Shown here: positions 1 to 9,106 of the stretch, one piece after another
Numbering within the stretch: position 1 is the first letter of the stretch
Layout of the letters: each line of letters starts with the position of its first letter
NCBI RefSeq assembly: GCF_014635085.1
Contig: NZ_BMCH01000008.1
Location: forward strand, 1 to 64,000
Direction of reading: 5' to 3'
Length of the DNA: 64,000 bases
Source of the DNA: Asaia siamensis
GTDB taxonomy: Bacteria > Pseudomonadota > Alphaproteobacteria > Acetobacterales > Acetobacteraceae
The notes under the pieces: model-generated
What the model saw: the letters and a program-made list of their open reading frames with translations, nothing else
Databases searched by the model: none
What the model was told of the DNA's origin: nothing
Program-made: the position numbers and the translations under genes

Positions 1-125
1 CCGCTGGCGCCGACTGGTGAGGGATTACGAACAGCGTATCGACGTGGCAGAGGCCATGATCCACATCGCCATGGGAAGCCTAATGCTACGCCGAAACGCT
101 CATCCGTGAATTTCCAAAAGGGCTC
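1..125 (+). mobile_element. Right end of an IS5-family insertion sequence
   Basis: The window opens inside an insertion sequence. A transposase tail is encoded up to the stop at 107-109. About 16 bases later the apparent terminal repeat ends at 125; read on the minus strand it begins GAGCCCTTTTGGAAATTC. The next three bases, TCA (126-128), fit the TNA target duplication usual for IS5-family elements, and Hsp70-coding sequence starts straight after. The left end and the second target copy lie outside the window, so the element boundary is inferred from one side only. Confidence 0.7.
2..109 (+). CDS. IS5-family transposase, C-terminal fragment (runs off left edge)
   Basis: An open frame from the window edge to TGA at 107-109 encodes about 35 residues containing RWRRLVRDYEQR and, further on, AMIHIAMGSLMLRR before the stop. 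This is the typical C-terminus of IS5-family DDE transposases (the Y-2-R-3-E region plus the basic tail). The rest of the gene is upstream of the window. It shares the reading frame of the downstream Hsp70 remnant but is separated from it by its own stop codon. Confidence 0.7.
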   Translation, partial: RWRRLVRDYEQRIDVAEAMIHIAMGSLMLRRNAHP

Positions 126-1528
126 TCAAGAGCTTCAAGCATGATGCCGAAGCGTTTCTCGGCGAAACGGTAACCCAGGCAGTCATTTCGGTTCCTGCCT
201 ATTTCGCAGAGCCACAGCGCCGCGCGACGTTGGCGGCGGCGCGTATCGCCGGTCTGGAGGCGCTACGCCTCGTCAATGAGCCTACGGCTGCAGCCCTGGC
301 TTTCGGGCTGGAGAGCCGAGATGAAGGCCAGTTTCTTGTGCTTGATCTCGGGGGAGGGACGTTTGACGTCTCCTTGCTCAATAAATTCGAAGGGATCATG
401 GAAATCCGGGCTTCATGCGGCGATTCCAATCTTGGGGGAAATGACTTTCGCGATTTGATCGCAGCCCTTTTTCTCGCCGATCAAAGGATCGAAGCCTCGT
501 CTCTCAGTCCTGAAAGCTATGCCCAACTTATACGAGCTGCAGAGAGCCTCAAACAGGCATTGACCACTCAGGATATCGCGCAGGAACGCTTTCATATCGC
601 TTCTGAGCCAGTCGAGTGGACATTGTCGAGAGAGCGCTTCGAGGAAAATGCGACGCCACTCCTGACACGGCTACGCGCGCCGGTCGTCAGGGTTATGTCC
701 GATACATCAGCTGAGGCAGCTGAAATCGATGAGATTATTCTCGTCGGCGGTGCGTCGCGGATGCCTCTGGTGCGTGCCCTAGTGACCAGACTGTTTCACC
801 GTTTTCCTCTTGCTCATCCAAGACCGGATCACCTCATCGGCCTTGGGGCTACGGTGCAGGCAGGGCTGGTTCAGCGAGACTCCGCGCTTGAAGATCTCAT
901 GATGACCGACGTGTGTCCGTTCACGCTCGGGACTTCGACGCAAGACGGTCACACCCATGAAAATATTATGAGCGTCATCATCGAGCGGAATAGCATCATC
1001 CCCATTAGTCGTACACGGCACTACGTACCGCTGGTCGACGGACAGGCGCATATCCTGTTCGATATCCTGCAAGGCGAGAATATCCGACCGGAAATGAATG
1101 TGACTCTCGGCGATGTCTTCGTCGCGCTGCCCACGGGTATCACCCGTAAGGACAGGGTATCGGTCTGCTTCACTTACGACGTCAGCGGTGCTCTCGAGGT
1201 GGAAATTCTGGTGGAAAAGACAGGGGCGCTAACCCGAAAAATCTTCGCCGGACAGAGCGGTCTGTCGCCCGAGGATATCGAGAAACGCTTTGTCGCCCTG
1301 CAGCAGATCAAGCTTGCGCCAAGGGATCAGATCGCGAACCACGCGCTTGTGGCGAGAGCCGAGCGCCTTTATGCCGAATCAGTGGGCGAACGACGCGACC
1401 TGATCGGTAATGAATTGATGCGTTTTCTGGCTCGGGTGGGAAAAGTGCCATTGCGTGAAGTGGCCGAGACCAGGGCGCAGTTCGGCGCGTGGTTGGACGC
1501 GATGGAACGCAATCTGCCATTCGCCTGA
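126..1528 (+). pseudogene. HscC-like Hsp70 chaperone, 5' end removed by IS insertion
   Basis: The sequence encodes an Hsp70 from roughly residue 95 of the ATPase domain to the end: DAEAFLGETVTQAVISVPAY, the NEPTAAALAFGL stretch, the phosphate-binding LDLGGGTFDVSLL, the IILVGGASRMPLVR hinge motif, then a substrate-binding domain and short helical tail. The length matches the HscC branch (about 560 residues) rather than DnaK. Homology starts at about 129, right after the insertion-sequence end, so the first nucleotide-binding loop is lost from this copy. A TTG at 230 could restart translation but would give an inactive ATPase. The next gene starts 15 bp downstream and is the likely co-chaperone. 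Whether the 5' part survives on the far side of the IS is not visible. Confidence 0.8.
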
Positions 1529-1543
1529 TCGAGACGGCCTGTC

Positions 1544-4126
1544 ATGCTAATTCCCGATGCCTGGCGCTTGCTTGGGCTTGAGCCCACAAGTGACAAGCGC
1601 GCTGTTAATCGCGCTTATGCACAAATCCTTCGCCGAACGCGGCCCGACGACGATCCGGTCGGTTTCGGTCTGCTTGTCGAGGCAAGGGCTCTCGCTCTTG
1701 ACTCGGCCGATACGCTCCGGCGGCGTGAAGAGGCGGGGGAAGTCGATGACGATATAGTTGAAGACGAAGCTGGGATGCCTCGTCAGTTTACCAAGGTAAT
1801 CCCGGTTTCTTACGAAGAACTATGCGTTCTGGCGGGAGTGCCTGTACAGCCTCCGCCAGTCGTCAGGCAGCCCGTTCCGGAGGAGCAGCAGAGGGACGGT
1901 GAGCACGACGAGACAGATGAAGCAGAGAGAGAAGATGAAGCTGCGCCGCGGGTCACGGCATATCCAGCGCGTTTGACGCCGCCGCCTTCTGACGGAGAGC
2001 TCGAAGGGAAGCCGTCAGTTCTCGCTTTCAAGCGGCCAATACCGCCCGATGAGGATAAGCGGCCTAGCGAAGGCGCACATGACGCCGAGACGCTTGCGCG
2101 AGAAACCGTTACCCACCTGATCCAGGCCATAAGCAAGAAACGGTCGGTGGTGTGGACGCAGCCGGAGTGGCACGTTGTTTTCAACAGGATTGATGCGACG
2201 CCGCTCAAAACCCAGCTTGAGCTGGCTTCATCGTTATGTTGCGCGATACTGAGCTTTCTACCCAACCCGGCGCAGCTGGGGGCTAGCGCCGAAAACTACG
2301 GTGCCCTTGTCAATATCGTCACTACGATGGCTGATCGATACGGTCTGGATTCCGGTGCGGTCGCGACTTTCAGAGAAATGCGCGGTGCGATCAATTGGGG
2401 AGACTGGATCGCCGTACGAAGGCGCAAGGAAGATAAAATCCATTACGGAGAGCGAGCCAGTTTTTCCGATTACTGTGCGGTGCTTCCCCTTGGATTGCAT
2501 CTCATGGCCTTGTTTCCGGTCAAATGCCGCGAGGCCGTGCCTGCAAAGGAAATGAGCTTCATCGCGCGCTTATGGATGCGTCTCAAGTTTTGCCTGGGCA
2601 CCTGTTTCCTTCCCAGCTACCGCCTCGCTGAAGCTGGTATGACGCGGTTGTCCATCGCGTGGTCTGTGGCGACACTGGCAATTTTCGCGCTGATCGTCGC
2701 CCTGTTCTTTTCAGGGTCGACAAAAGGCACAGCGGATATTCTGCTGCTGGCGGCGCATGACAGCCTCAAGGCGATCCTTGGTTTCATTCACGTCTCGAGT
2801 GAGGCGGTTCGCCGCCTTCTGATCGGCGCAACATTCTTCCTGCGTATCCTGCCGCTCCTGCTCATACCGTGTATGGTCGGTTATCTGGCGCGCAAGCGTA
2901 TCGAAATCTGTGACGGACGCGGCCTCGTGTCCATCGCGCAGCGTGCGCCCGTGCTCCGGCCGGCAGGTGGCATTAAAGCATTGCCAAAAGCGCAGTTGAT
3001 CGATCTGTGCGGGCTGTTCGGGCTTCCCATGCTCCTATTAGCGAGCGACCCGGATCTCAACGGCAGAAGCGCCTGGCGTCAGCTCGCCTCGCCTGAAGTT
3101 ACGAGTATTGCCGATAGCAGTACTCTCGCCTTTATGCATCACACGTCGAAGGATAACGGGTTCTATATTGGCTTTCATCTTGCTCAGGCCGGAGGCTCGC
3201 CGGCTCGTATCGGTCTCACCTCATGTCGTCCAGGGGCGGTTACAGGCTATGACTGCAAGGCCGATTTTCTTGCCCCCGGTACGACCATCGATTGGATGGA
3301 AACGCCCGACGATATCCCGAGCGTGAAAATGGTGATTGAGGACAAGATTTTGAAAGGAGGCAGACAGTCCCTGATATACCGTTTCGATCGGGGCACGCAG
3401 GCCTGGAAATCATTGCCGCAACTGTCCTTTTGTCAGAACGTCGATTTCAGCTGTACTGCCTCCATCGGAAGCAGCGGCGCCGTTGTTACTGCTTTTCAAC
3501 GGCTTGCCGATGACGGGCTACGGTATGGTGTCGCCCTATGGAAGGTCGATTATCCCCGGGATTTCAAGTTTCGCGCTCGCACGACCCAATCGCTTCTGGG
3601 AGAGAGGGTGTGGCTGAATACTGCAACCTCCTCCAATGAGGCGCTGTTTATCGCACTCAACGACCCTGTTCCAGCATCGCTCTATGCGCAGGCCATGGAT
3701 CAGACGCCCAGATTGTTGGGGACTTTCCCGCTTCATCCTAACGGCCAACTCCTAGCTCATTGGAGGGGCGCGAAACTGATCCTCAAAGGATTGTTCACCG
3801 GCCCCGCAGGACGCGAGCTGCGTAGTTTTATCGCAGAGAAGGGGCGCATCCGCGCCGTAACCATCGCCGATCAGGAAATCCTGCTGCGTAAGGAAGGCCA
3901 GCTGGCCGATACCAGTATAACTGCGGGGGCAACGCTCGATCTCAGTTGCGATGGGGGGCAAAGCTGGCAGAAACTGACCTTGCCCAACATGTTACGCCGC
4001 GCGGTTTTCTCGACTGATGGCAAGACCCTTTTCGCTTACGGCGCTTTCGGTCTTTTTGCCAGGGATTGCAATGCCGAAATGAGAGACGGCCAGCCTTCCT
4101 GCAGATTTGCGGACACCGATAAGTGA
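1544..4126 (+). CDS. DjlB/DjlC-like J-domain membrane protein with a propeller-like C-terminal region
   Basis: An 860-residue protein. Residues 1-55 (WRLLGLEPTSDKRAVNRAYA, then RPDDDP) match the degenerate J-domain of the DjlB/DjlC proteins that partner HscC in E. coli; the HPD tripeptide is replaced by PDDDP. Residues about 90-190 are acidic and low-complexity. Two strongly hydrophobic segments lie near residues 370-390 and 425-450. The C-terminal ~400 residues carry repeated beta-strand blocks, including a BNR-like SCDGGQSW near residue 805, suggesting a beta-propeller. It sits 15 bp behind the broken Hsp70 and was probably co-transcribed with it. The J-like assignment is good; the propeller is an inference from repeat pattern only. 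IS polarity may reduce its expression. Confidence 0.7.
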   Translation: MLIPDAWRLLGLEPTSDKRAVNRAYAQILRRTRPDDDPVGFGLLVEARALALDSADTLRRREEAGEVDDDIVEDEAGMPRQFTKVIPVSYEELCVLAGVPVQPPPVVRQPVPEEQQRDGEHDETDEAEREDEAAPRVTAYPARLTPPPSDGELEGKPSVLAFKRPIPPDEDKRPSEGAHDAETLARETVTHLIQAISKKRSVVWTQPEWHVVFNRIDATPLKTQLELASSLCCAILSFLPNPAQLGASAENYGALVNIVTTMADRYGLDSGAVATFREMRGAINWGDWIAVRRRKEDKIHYGERASFSDYCAVLPLGLHLMALFPVKCREAVPAKEMSFIARLWMRLKFCLGTCFLPSYRLAEAGMTRLSIAWSVATLAIFALIVALFFSGSTKGTADILLLAAHDSLKAILGFIHVSSEAVRRLLIGATFFLRILPLLLIPCMVGYLARKRIEICDGRGLVSIAQRAPVLRPAGGIKALPKAQLIDLCGLFGLPMLLLASDPDLNGRSAWRQLASPEVTSIADSSTLAFMHHTSKDNGFYIGFHLAQAGGSPARIGLTSCRPGAVTGYDCKADFLAPGTTIDWMETPDDIPSVKMVIEDKILKGGRQSLIYRFDRGTQAWKSLPQLSFCQNVDFSCTASIGSSGAVVTAFQRLADDGLRYGVALWKVDYPRDFKFRARTTQSLLGERVWLNTATSSNEALFIALNDPVPASLYAQAMDQTPRLLGTFPLHPNGQLLAHWRGAKLILKGLFTGPAGRELRSFIAEKGRIRAVTIADQEILLRKEGQLADTSITAGATLDLSCDGGQSWQKLTLPNMLRRAVFSTDGKTLFAYGAFGLFARDCNAEMRDGQPSCRFADTDK

Positions 4127-4134
4127 AAAGCGAC

Positions 4135-4177
4135 CGCTTCCCTCCTGACAGAACGTGTCGACGTCAGGAGGGAAGCG
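4135..4177. terminator. Bidirectional terminator hairpin between convergent genes
   Basis: A perfect 15-bp inverted repeat (4135-4149 and 4163-4177) with a 13-base loop lies between the J-like gene and the antiporter. On the minus strand the stem is followed by a short T run (GCTTTTC); on the plus strand by CTTTCC. The right arm covers the last codons and stop of the antiporter gene. Confidence 0.7.
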
Positions 4178-5387
4178 CTTTCCTGGGTTTGAGCAGGTGA
4201 AAGAGCGGTCCGGTGAGCAGGGTCGAGATAACGGCCAGTACCATGAGCGAGGCGAAGGCGAATTCGGAGAGCATACCTTGCTCGTGCAGGATGGTCGCCG
4301 CCACGATTTCCATCAGGCCCTTGCATTGTAGCAGGGCACCAAGCCCCAGTGTCTGACGTCGCGATAGCCCGGCGGTTGGCGGGAAAATATAGATTGAGCC
4401 GATCTTCACCACAATTGAGATGGCGACGAGTGACAGCGAGGCCAGGACAGAAGGCCAGGTCAAGGCGTCGCCATTGATCCGCATTCCGCTATGACCAAAG
4501 AAGAGAGGCGCTACCCAGACCAGCGCAAAAGTAGAGATAGCCTCGAAGGGCAGGCGTCGTACCCATGATGGCGGCATGAAGGCCCCGGCGAAATAGGCGC
4601 CGATCAGCTCGTGCAGCCCCAGGGTCATGCTCGCCCAGGATCCTAGGCTGAGATAAAGCGGGACCACAGCCCAGATGAGTATCCGCGAAGGATTGCGGAA
4701 ATGGCGTGACGCCAGTGAACCGCAAGTTGCCAAGGCGATGAGCATAAGCGCCGCACCTCCTTCGCGCAGGCCCCAGCTATGCATGGCGGTTTGACGCTCT
4801 GCAGAGAACTGCAACAGGGCAAGGCCGATCCAGAGCGTGGCGTCATCGATGACCGCGAGTTTGAGCGCCAGTTGTCCGATCGGCTTGTCGGCGATCGGCA
4901 ACTCCCTGACGATGCCGATGAGCACGGGCAGGGCGCTCACGGCAATGCACAAACCGATGGAGGCGGCAGCGATGCCGGGCGTGACAGCGGGCGCGTGCCA
5001 GCCGGGGAGGGGCAGGAAGAAATAATAAACGAGGATGGTGCCTATCAGAAAAGGCCCACCCAGTGCCATGGCAGCACCGCCCAAGAGGCGCGCAAGGCCG
5101 GGTTTCGGGAGGGCGTTTTCTGCGCTCTGACCCTCGGGGTGCTGCCACATCTCCATCCCCGCAGTGAAGGCGAGCACGAGTACGGCGATCCAGCCGATGG
5201 TATCACCATAGAAAGAAGGGATGCCGATGCTTTTGAGCGGTAGATGCCAGACGGCGGCCATAATGCCAATCAGGATCGGAATAACAGCAATGGGTATGAC
5301 GCGGCCAAGCAGGCGCCAAAGCACCCAGGGAACACAGACAAAAATACCGATATCTGCCAGGACCGCAGTCAGATCGTTCATACCCAT
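4164..5387 (-). CDS. Cation:proton antiporter, CPA2 (Kef/NapA-like) type, no regulatory domain
   Basis: A 407-residue, almost wholly hydrophobic protein with about 12 membrane segments. It has the pattern of the Na+/H+ exchanger domain of CPA2 transporters, including the GIAAASIGLCIAVSALPVLI segment and the K-x-A-V-I-D-D-A-T motif near residue 190, where the two aspartates are the expected ion-binding pair. It lacks the C-terminal TrkA/RCK domain of full Kef proteins. It acts in the inner membrane, exchanging a monovalent cation for protons; the cation cannot be told from sequence. Translation starts at the ATG at 5387. It is divergent from the M48 protease, with 207 bp between them. Confidence 0.75.
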   Translation of the reverse strand: MGMNDLTAVLADIGIFVCVPWVLWRLLGRVIPIAVIPILIGIMAAVWHLPLKSIGIPSFYGDTIGWIAVLVLAFTAGMEMWQHPEGQSAENALPKPGLARLLGGAAMALGGPFLIGTILVYYFFLPLPGWHAPAVTPGIAAASIGLCIAVSALPVLIGIVRELPIADKPIGQLALKLAVIDDATLWIGLALLQFSAERQTAMHSWGLREGGAALMLIALATCGSLASRHFRNPSRILIWAVVPLYLSLGSWASMTLGLHELIGAYFAGAFMPPSWVRRLPFEAISTFALVWVAPLFFGHSGMRINGDALTWPSVLASLSLVAISIVVKIGSIYIFPPTAGLSRRQTLGLGALLQCKGLMEIVAATILHEQGMLSEFAFASLMVLAVISTLLTGPLFHLLKPRKALPS

Positions 5388-5594
5388 CCCTTCGATTTTT
5401 CACGCAAAGATAGCTTGGATGGGAGAGAAAGCGCAAACCTGACGTCAAAAGCCATGAAATTGCTGAAGACAGTAGCTGGTTTTTACACGCTTACGGATGC
5501 GGTGGAAATATTTCATCAAGATTCTCCGTCTATTTATTTTTTGTTTGAGGTGTAGACTTGTTTACTTGTATTGTTCGCTCGTGAAGGACCAATC

Positions 5595-6425
5595 ATGCCC
5601 CCGCATGTCTCAATCTACCAGCATCCCCAGGAAAAGGGATATGGTGCGGCTCTGACCGTTATCGGTAGCGCGCTTTGGCTGCTGATTATTCTGAGTGTCT
5701 TCCTACAGAAAAATCCGGTTGCTGCGCTGATTGCCTTGGTCATCTATGGCCTGCTGCTCTGGGTCATGATGAAGTTCATGGCAGCCTTGTTCCGTGCATG
5801 GATGGTCGGCAGCATGGTGGTGCTCTCAGAGAAGCAATTCCCGGAACTGCATGCAATCTTTGTCGATGTCAGTCGGAAGCTCGGCCTTGAGACGGCGCCT
5901 GAAGCCTTTATCTATAATTCTCACGGCGTGATGAACGCGCTCGCCCTTCGGCTGTCGCGTGGGCGTTATGTGCTATTGACTTCAGCGCTTGTCGAAGCTG
6001 AGGACAATGCGCAGCTTCGTTTCGTCATCGGGCACGAGATTGCTCATCACGTGCTGGGTCATCTCAATTCGGCGAAGCATTTCATCCGTTATCCGGCTTT
6101 CTTCGTGCCTTTTCTCTATCCGGCCTATTCGCGCGCCCGCGAATATAGCTGCGATGCGGTAAGTGCGTTTCTTCTGGAGGACAAGCACCAGGCCCTGACC
6201 GCATTACAGATGTTGGCCTGTGGTGCCAAGCGTCTGAACTACGAGATGAGTCCGTCAGCCTTTGTAGATCAGGAAAAACTTATGCCTGCCTTCGCTGGGT
6301 TTTGCCGCGAGATCTTTCTGAGTCACCCGCGCATGACCCGTCGCGTCGCGCGTCTGATGTCCCTCTTCCCGAACGTGACGATGAAGCCGGATACAACGCC
6401 TGTCAGCGTTCAAGATGTAGCTTGA
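5595..6425 (+). CDS. M48-family membrane zinc metalloprotease
   Basis: A 276-residue protein with two N-terminal hydrophobic segments (about residues 18-37 and 42-60), followed by the catalytic HEIAHH at 147-152 and a second glutamate in REYSCDAVS, the downstream zinc ligand of M48 peptidases (HtpX/Ste24-like). It probably degrades or clips membrane proteins at the inner membrane. I chose the ATG at 5595 because GAAGGA sits 6 bases upstream; a TTG eight codons earlier has no ribosome-binding site. The gene stands alone between the antiporter and a convergent TonB receptor. Confidence 0.8.
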   Translation: MPPHVSIYQHPQEKGYGAALTVIGSALWLLIILSVFLQKNPVAALIALVIYGLLLWVMMKFMAALFRAWMVGSMVVLSEKQFPELHAIFVDVSRKLGLETAPEAFIYNSHGVMNALALRLSRGRYVLLTSALVEAEDNAQLRFVIGHEIAHHVLGHLNSAKHFIRYPAFFVPFLYPAYSRAREYSCDAVSAFLLEDKHQALTALQMLACGAKRLNYEMSPSAFVDQEKLMPAFAGFCREIFLSHPRMTRRVARLMSLFPNVTMKPDTTPVSVQDVA

Positions 6426-6467
6426 CCAGCGTTTGGGTCTTGTCCGGCTTCGTGATGACCTCAACTA

Positions 6468-6491
6468 TTCTCCGGTCATGTGACCGGAGAA
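6468..6491. terminator. Hairpin between convergent M48 and TonB receptor genes
   Basis: An 11-bp perfect inverted repeat (6468-6478 and 6481-6491, core CCGGTCATGTGACCGG) sits between the stop codons of two converging genes. There is no long T run, so it is a likely but unproven bidirectional terminator. Confidence 0.45.
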
Positions 6492-6519
6492 CGGGAAGCG
6501 TCAGACGACCATGGGGGTG

Positions 6520-8730
6520 TCAGAACCCTGCCTGCATGCTGATCGAGAAGGAACGGGGGGCGCCGATCAGAACCTCGGACGGATAGCTCGTATCGGCCCA
6601 TTGTACGAAATGCTTGTTGGCAAGATTGTCGATGCGACCGTACAGGGTAAAGCCCCTGCGGATATGCCAGCCCGCAAAAACGTTCACGAGAGCATAATCC
6701 TTGAGCGAAAGCGTATTGGCAAAATCGCCCTTGCGCGCAGAGACATAGCGCATGCCTGCGCCGAGATCGACAGGCAGGTCCAGCGCCGAAGACCATACAG
6801 CCCAGAGATTGGCGGTTACCGCAGGTACGTTGGGCACCTGATTGCCTGAGGCGTCTGTCGCGGCATCGGGATAGAATGTGCCGTAATGCGCATCTGTATA
6901 GGCAACATTGCCTGACAGGCTCCAATGGCGGTCGAGACGCCAATCGGCCTGACCCTCTACCCCACGCGAATGTTGGCTTCCGGCGGTCGAGACAGAATCC
7001 TGACCTGTCTGAACCAGAACCCGAGTGCGTCGGATATCGAAGAGGGAGAGTGTGGTAACAAGCCGGCCCGAAAGCGCACTTGCCTTCACGCCGATTTCCC
7101 CCTGACGCGAGTGGCTCAGACGGCTGAATTGCCCTTTGTTGGCAAGGAACAGGTTTGAGCCTGGCGGATCTTCTGCAGTCGTATACACACCATAGAGGCT
7201 GACATTGGGCAGAATGTCGTAAACCGGGCCGATACGGAAATTGGCAGGGTTGTAATGGCCCTTGAAGCTCGTTGCCGTGTTGAATTGCCCATTCTGATTG
7301 TAGTTCTGGCGGTCGAGCGAGAGCCAATCATAGCGAAATCCGCCAACCAGACGCAGAGTACGGGTCAGTGAAAGCGTGTCTTCCAGAAAGAGCCCGGCAT
7401 CGATCAGGGTGGTTGGCGATTTGCGGCAAGGATACTCCCCGGCGAAATTGCCCAATGCGCCGCCTTCCGGGTCAGTCAGCGAGACACTGTCGGCATAGCT
7501 GGCGTCGGGAAAACCACGATTGCGGATGAAGCGCAGATAATAGGCGTCTCCTCCAATCACCAGACGGTTCTTTAACCCGAAAAACGTGGAGTCAAAGCGG
7601 GCGTCGATCGTATCACCGATCTGATGCTGGTTCTGATAGACATAGAACCGGTCACGCCCGATCCGCCCCGGCTCGATTGGGGCATTACTGGCATCGACTG
7701 CGCCTTCGCTACCGATATAGCTGTAGGTCTCGGCATTGTCCCACCGCCGTTTGGCATAGGAGAAATAGGCCTTGTCATGCAGGGTGAGCCAGTCGTTCAC
7801 GATCCAGTTCAGATGCAGGGTCGGCGTGGCATTGACCGAACTCGCTCGTGGGTTGGCAACATTGTAATTGCGCCAAAGCGAGGTCTTGCTGACAACCAGC
7901 CCGCTCGATGAATGCAGGAGACCCCTGGCTTCCTCCTGGACGGCAGAACCCGGCACCAGAGGGGCGCCATAATAGGTGGAAAGCTCATCTGTCAGGTAAT
8001 CCATCCCCAGTCGGGCCGAGAAATTCTGTGACGGATGCCAGAGCAGGGTCGTCGTCCAGTCATTGCTGTGGGGATCAGCGCCCTTGACGTAGCCATCTGA
8101 CGAGGTGCGGCTGAAATCACTGCGTATGGCCAGTGTCGGTGACAGCGGGATCGACCCGCCAATGCCTGCGTTCCAGGTGTTGAAGCTGCCATAGGAAACC
8201 AGCGTGTCCAGATGCGCATGATCCGGGTCGGGGCTGCGTGTGCGCATATCAACCGTGCCACCCACAGCGCCTTGTCCATAAAGAACGGAAGACGGCCCTT
8301 TGAGAACCTCAACTGCCTCTAGATTGAAGGCGTTCAGCGGCCGGTTCACCATGGTGGTGGGGCCGAAATAGAACCCGTCGCGCAGGATCAGGATCTGATT
8401 ACCGCTGAACCCGCGCATCATGAGCTGCGCCGGGTTGCCCGGTGACCCGCCAGAAGTGACGCCCGGTGCAAAATCGGCAGCCTGCTCGGCCTGGGCATAA
8501 CCGCGCTGCGAGATGATTTTCTGGTCGATCACCGCGATCGAGGCCGGGTTATGCTGCAGGCTCAGACCGAGCCTGCCACCGATGGCGGGCCGGGCATTGA
8601 GCCCTGTGCTTTGCCCGTGGGCGGTAATGTATTCGTCATTCGCTCCCTGATCCTGCGCGATGGCCTGAGGGAGGGAGAGCAGGGGAAGCCCTGCGAGAAG
8701 AAGCGATCTGAAGGGGCGCAGAGGGCGCAT
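6520..8730 (-). CDS. TonB-dependent outer-membrane receptor under cobalamin riboswitch control
   Basis: About 736 residues from ATG 8730, with a cleavable signal peptide (RSLLLAGLPLLSLPQAIA), a plug domain containing QLMMRGFSGNQILILRDG and VEVLKGPSSVLYGQGAVGG, a long beta-barrel and a terminal phenylalanine. By motif it resembles the siderophore-receptor branch (the NPASIAVIDQKII segment is like the TonB-proximal start of FhuA/FcuA plugs). However, a cobalamin riboswitch lies in its leader, so I infer that it imports cobalamin or a corrinoid. A GTG at 8757 would add nine residues; neither start has a strong ribosome-binding site. No BtuCDF-type transporter is adjacent. Confidence 0.8.
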   Translation of the reverse strand: MRPLRPFRSLLLAGLPLLSLPQAIAQDQGANDEYITAHGQSTGLNARPAIGGRLGLSLQHNPASIAVIDQKIISQRGYAQAEQAADFAPGVTSGGSPGNPAQLMMRGFSGNQILILRDGFYFGPTTMVNRPLNAFNLEAVEVLKGPSSVLYGQGAVGGTVDMRTRSPDPDHAHLDTLVSYGSFNTWNAGIGGSIPLSPTLAIRSDFSRTSSDGYVKGADPHSNDWTTTLLWHPSQNFSARLGMDYLTDELSTYYGAPLVPGSAVQEEARGLLHSSSGLVVSKTSLWRNYNVANPRASSVNATPTLHLNWIVNDWLTLHDKAYFSYAKRRWDNAETYSYIGSEGAVDASNAPIEPGRIGRDRFYVYQNQHQIGDTIDARFDSTFFGLKNRLVIGGDAYYLRFIRNRGFPDASYADSVSLTDPEGGALGNFAGEYPCRKSPTTLIDAGLFLEDTLSLTRTLRLVGGFRYDWLSLDRQNYNQNGQFNTATSFKGHYNPANFRIGPVYDILPNVSLYGVYTTAEDPPGSNLFLANKGQFSRLSHSRQGEIGVKASALSGRLVTTLSLFDIRRTRVLVQTGQDSVSTAGSQHSRGVEGQADWRLDRHWSLSGNVAYTDAHYGTFYPDAATDASGNQVPNVPAVTANLWAVWSSALDLPVDLGAGMRYVSARKGDFANTLSLKDYALVNVFAGWHIRRGFTLYGRIDNLANKHFVQWADTSYPSEVLIGAPRSFSISMQAGF

Positions 8731-8837
8731 GGTGGCGGATCTATCCGGTCTGTTCACGTCACTACGATGGGCAGATTTGCACCTGCCACTTCCGGGACAC
8801 CCCGCCCATCAGTTCTCGTCCGTGACCATGGATGATG

Positions 8838-9012
8838 GCAGGTCTCCTGACTTGTGCGTCACCGAGCAACAACGTGCCTTCCCGGGGGGATAAACCCAGT
8901 GGCCGGGCCGCAAGGGCCCTTGTCAGTGCTCTCTTCACCTACAGTTGCGGGGGCAGTCATGGCATCGCACCATGTTCCCTTTTCATCCCGGCGAGCGGGA
9001 ACCATCGCGCGC
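8838..9012 (-). promoter_or_regulatory. Cobalamin (B12) riboswitch
   Basis: Read on the minus strand, the leader holds the class hallmarks in order: GGTTCCC, then AAAAGGGAACATGGTGCGA, TGCCCCCGCAACTGTAGG, the B12-box GCCACTG (minus strand of 8897-8903), GGGAAGGC, and the closing AGTCAGGAGACCTGCC at 8838-8853. These are the conserved core elements of the RF00174 family. It lies about 110-280 bases upstream of the TonB receptor start in the same direction, so cobalamin should repress that gene. Confidence 0.95.
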
Positions 9013-9106
9013 GACCCTACTGCCCGCGCACGCCCTGTCAATCAGGAGCGTAGCTGACGCAGGTCTCTTGTAACGCTCGCGTAACCCAAATGACACGCGC
9101 CTCTTC

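Noticed and set aside
80..130. An alternative reading of the 5' end as an Hsp70 frameshift: another frame encodes YAETLIREF just before the Hsp70 frame.
   Set aside because: The in-frame transposase tail, its stop, the terminal repeat and the TNA triplet explain the break better than a homopolymer frameshift.
8832..9057. Short plus-strand open frames of 60-75 codons upstream of the TonB receptor.
   Set aside because: They run through the conserved cobalamin riboswitch core on the other strand and have no protein-like features.
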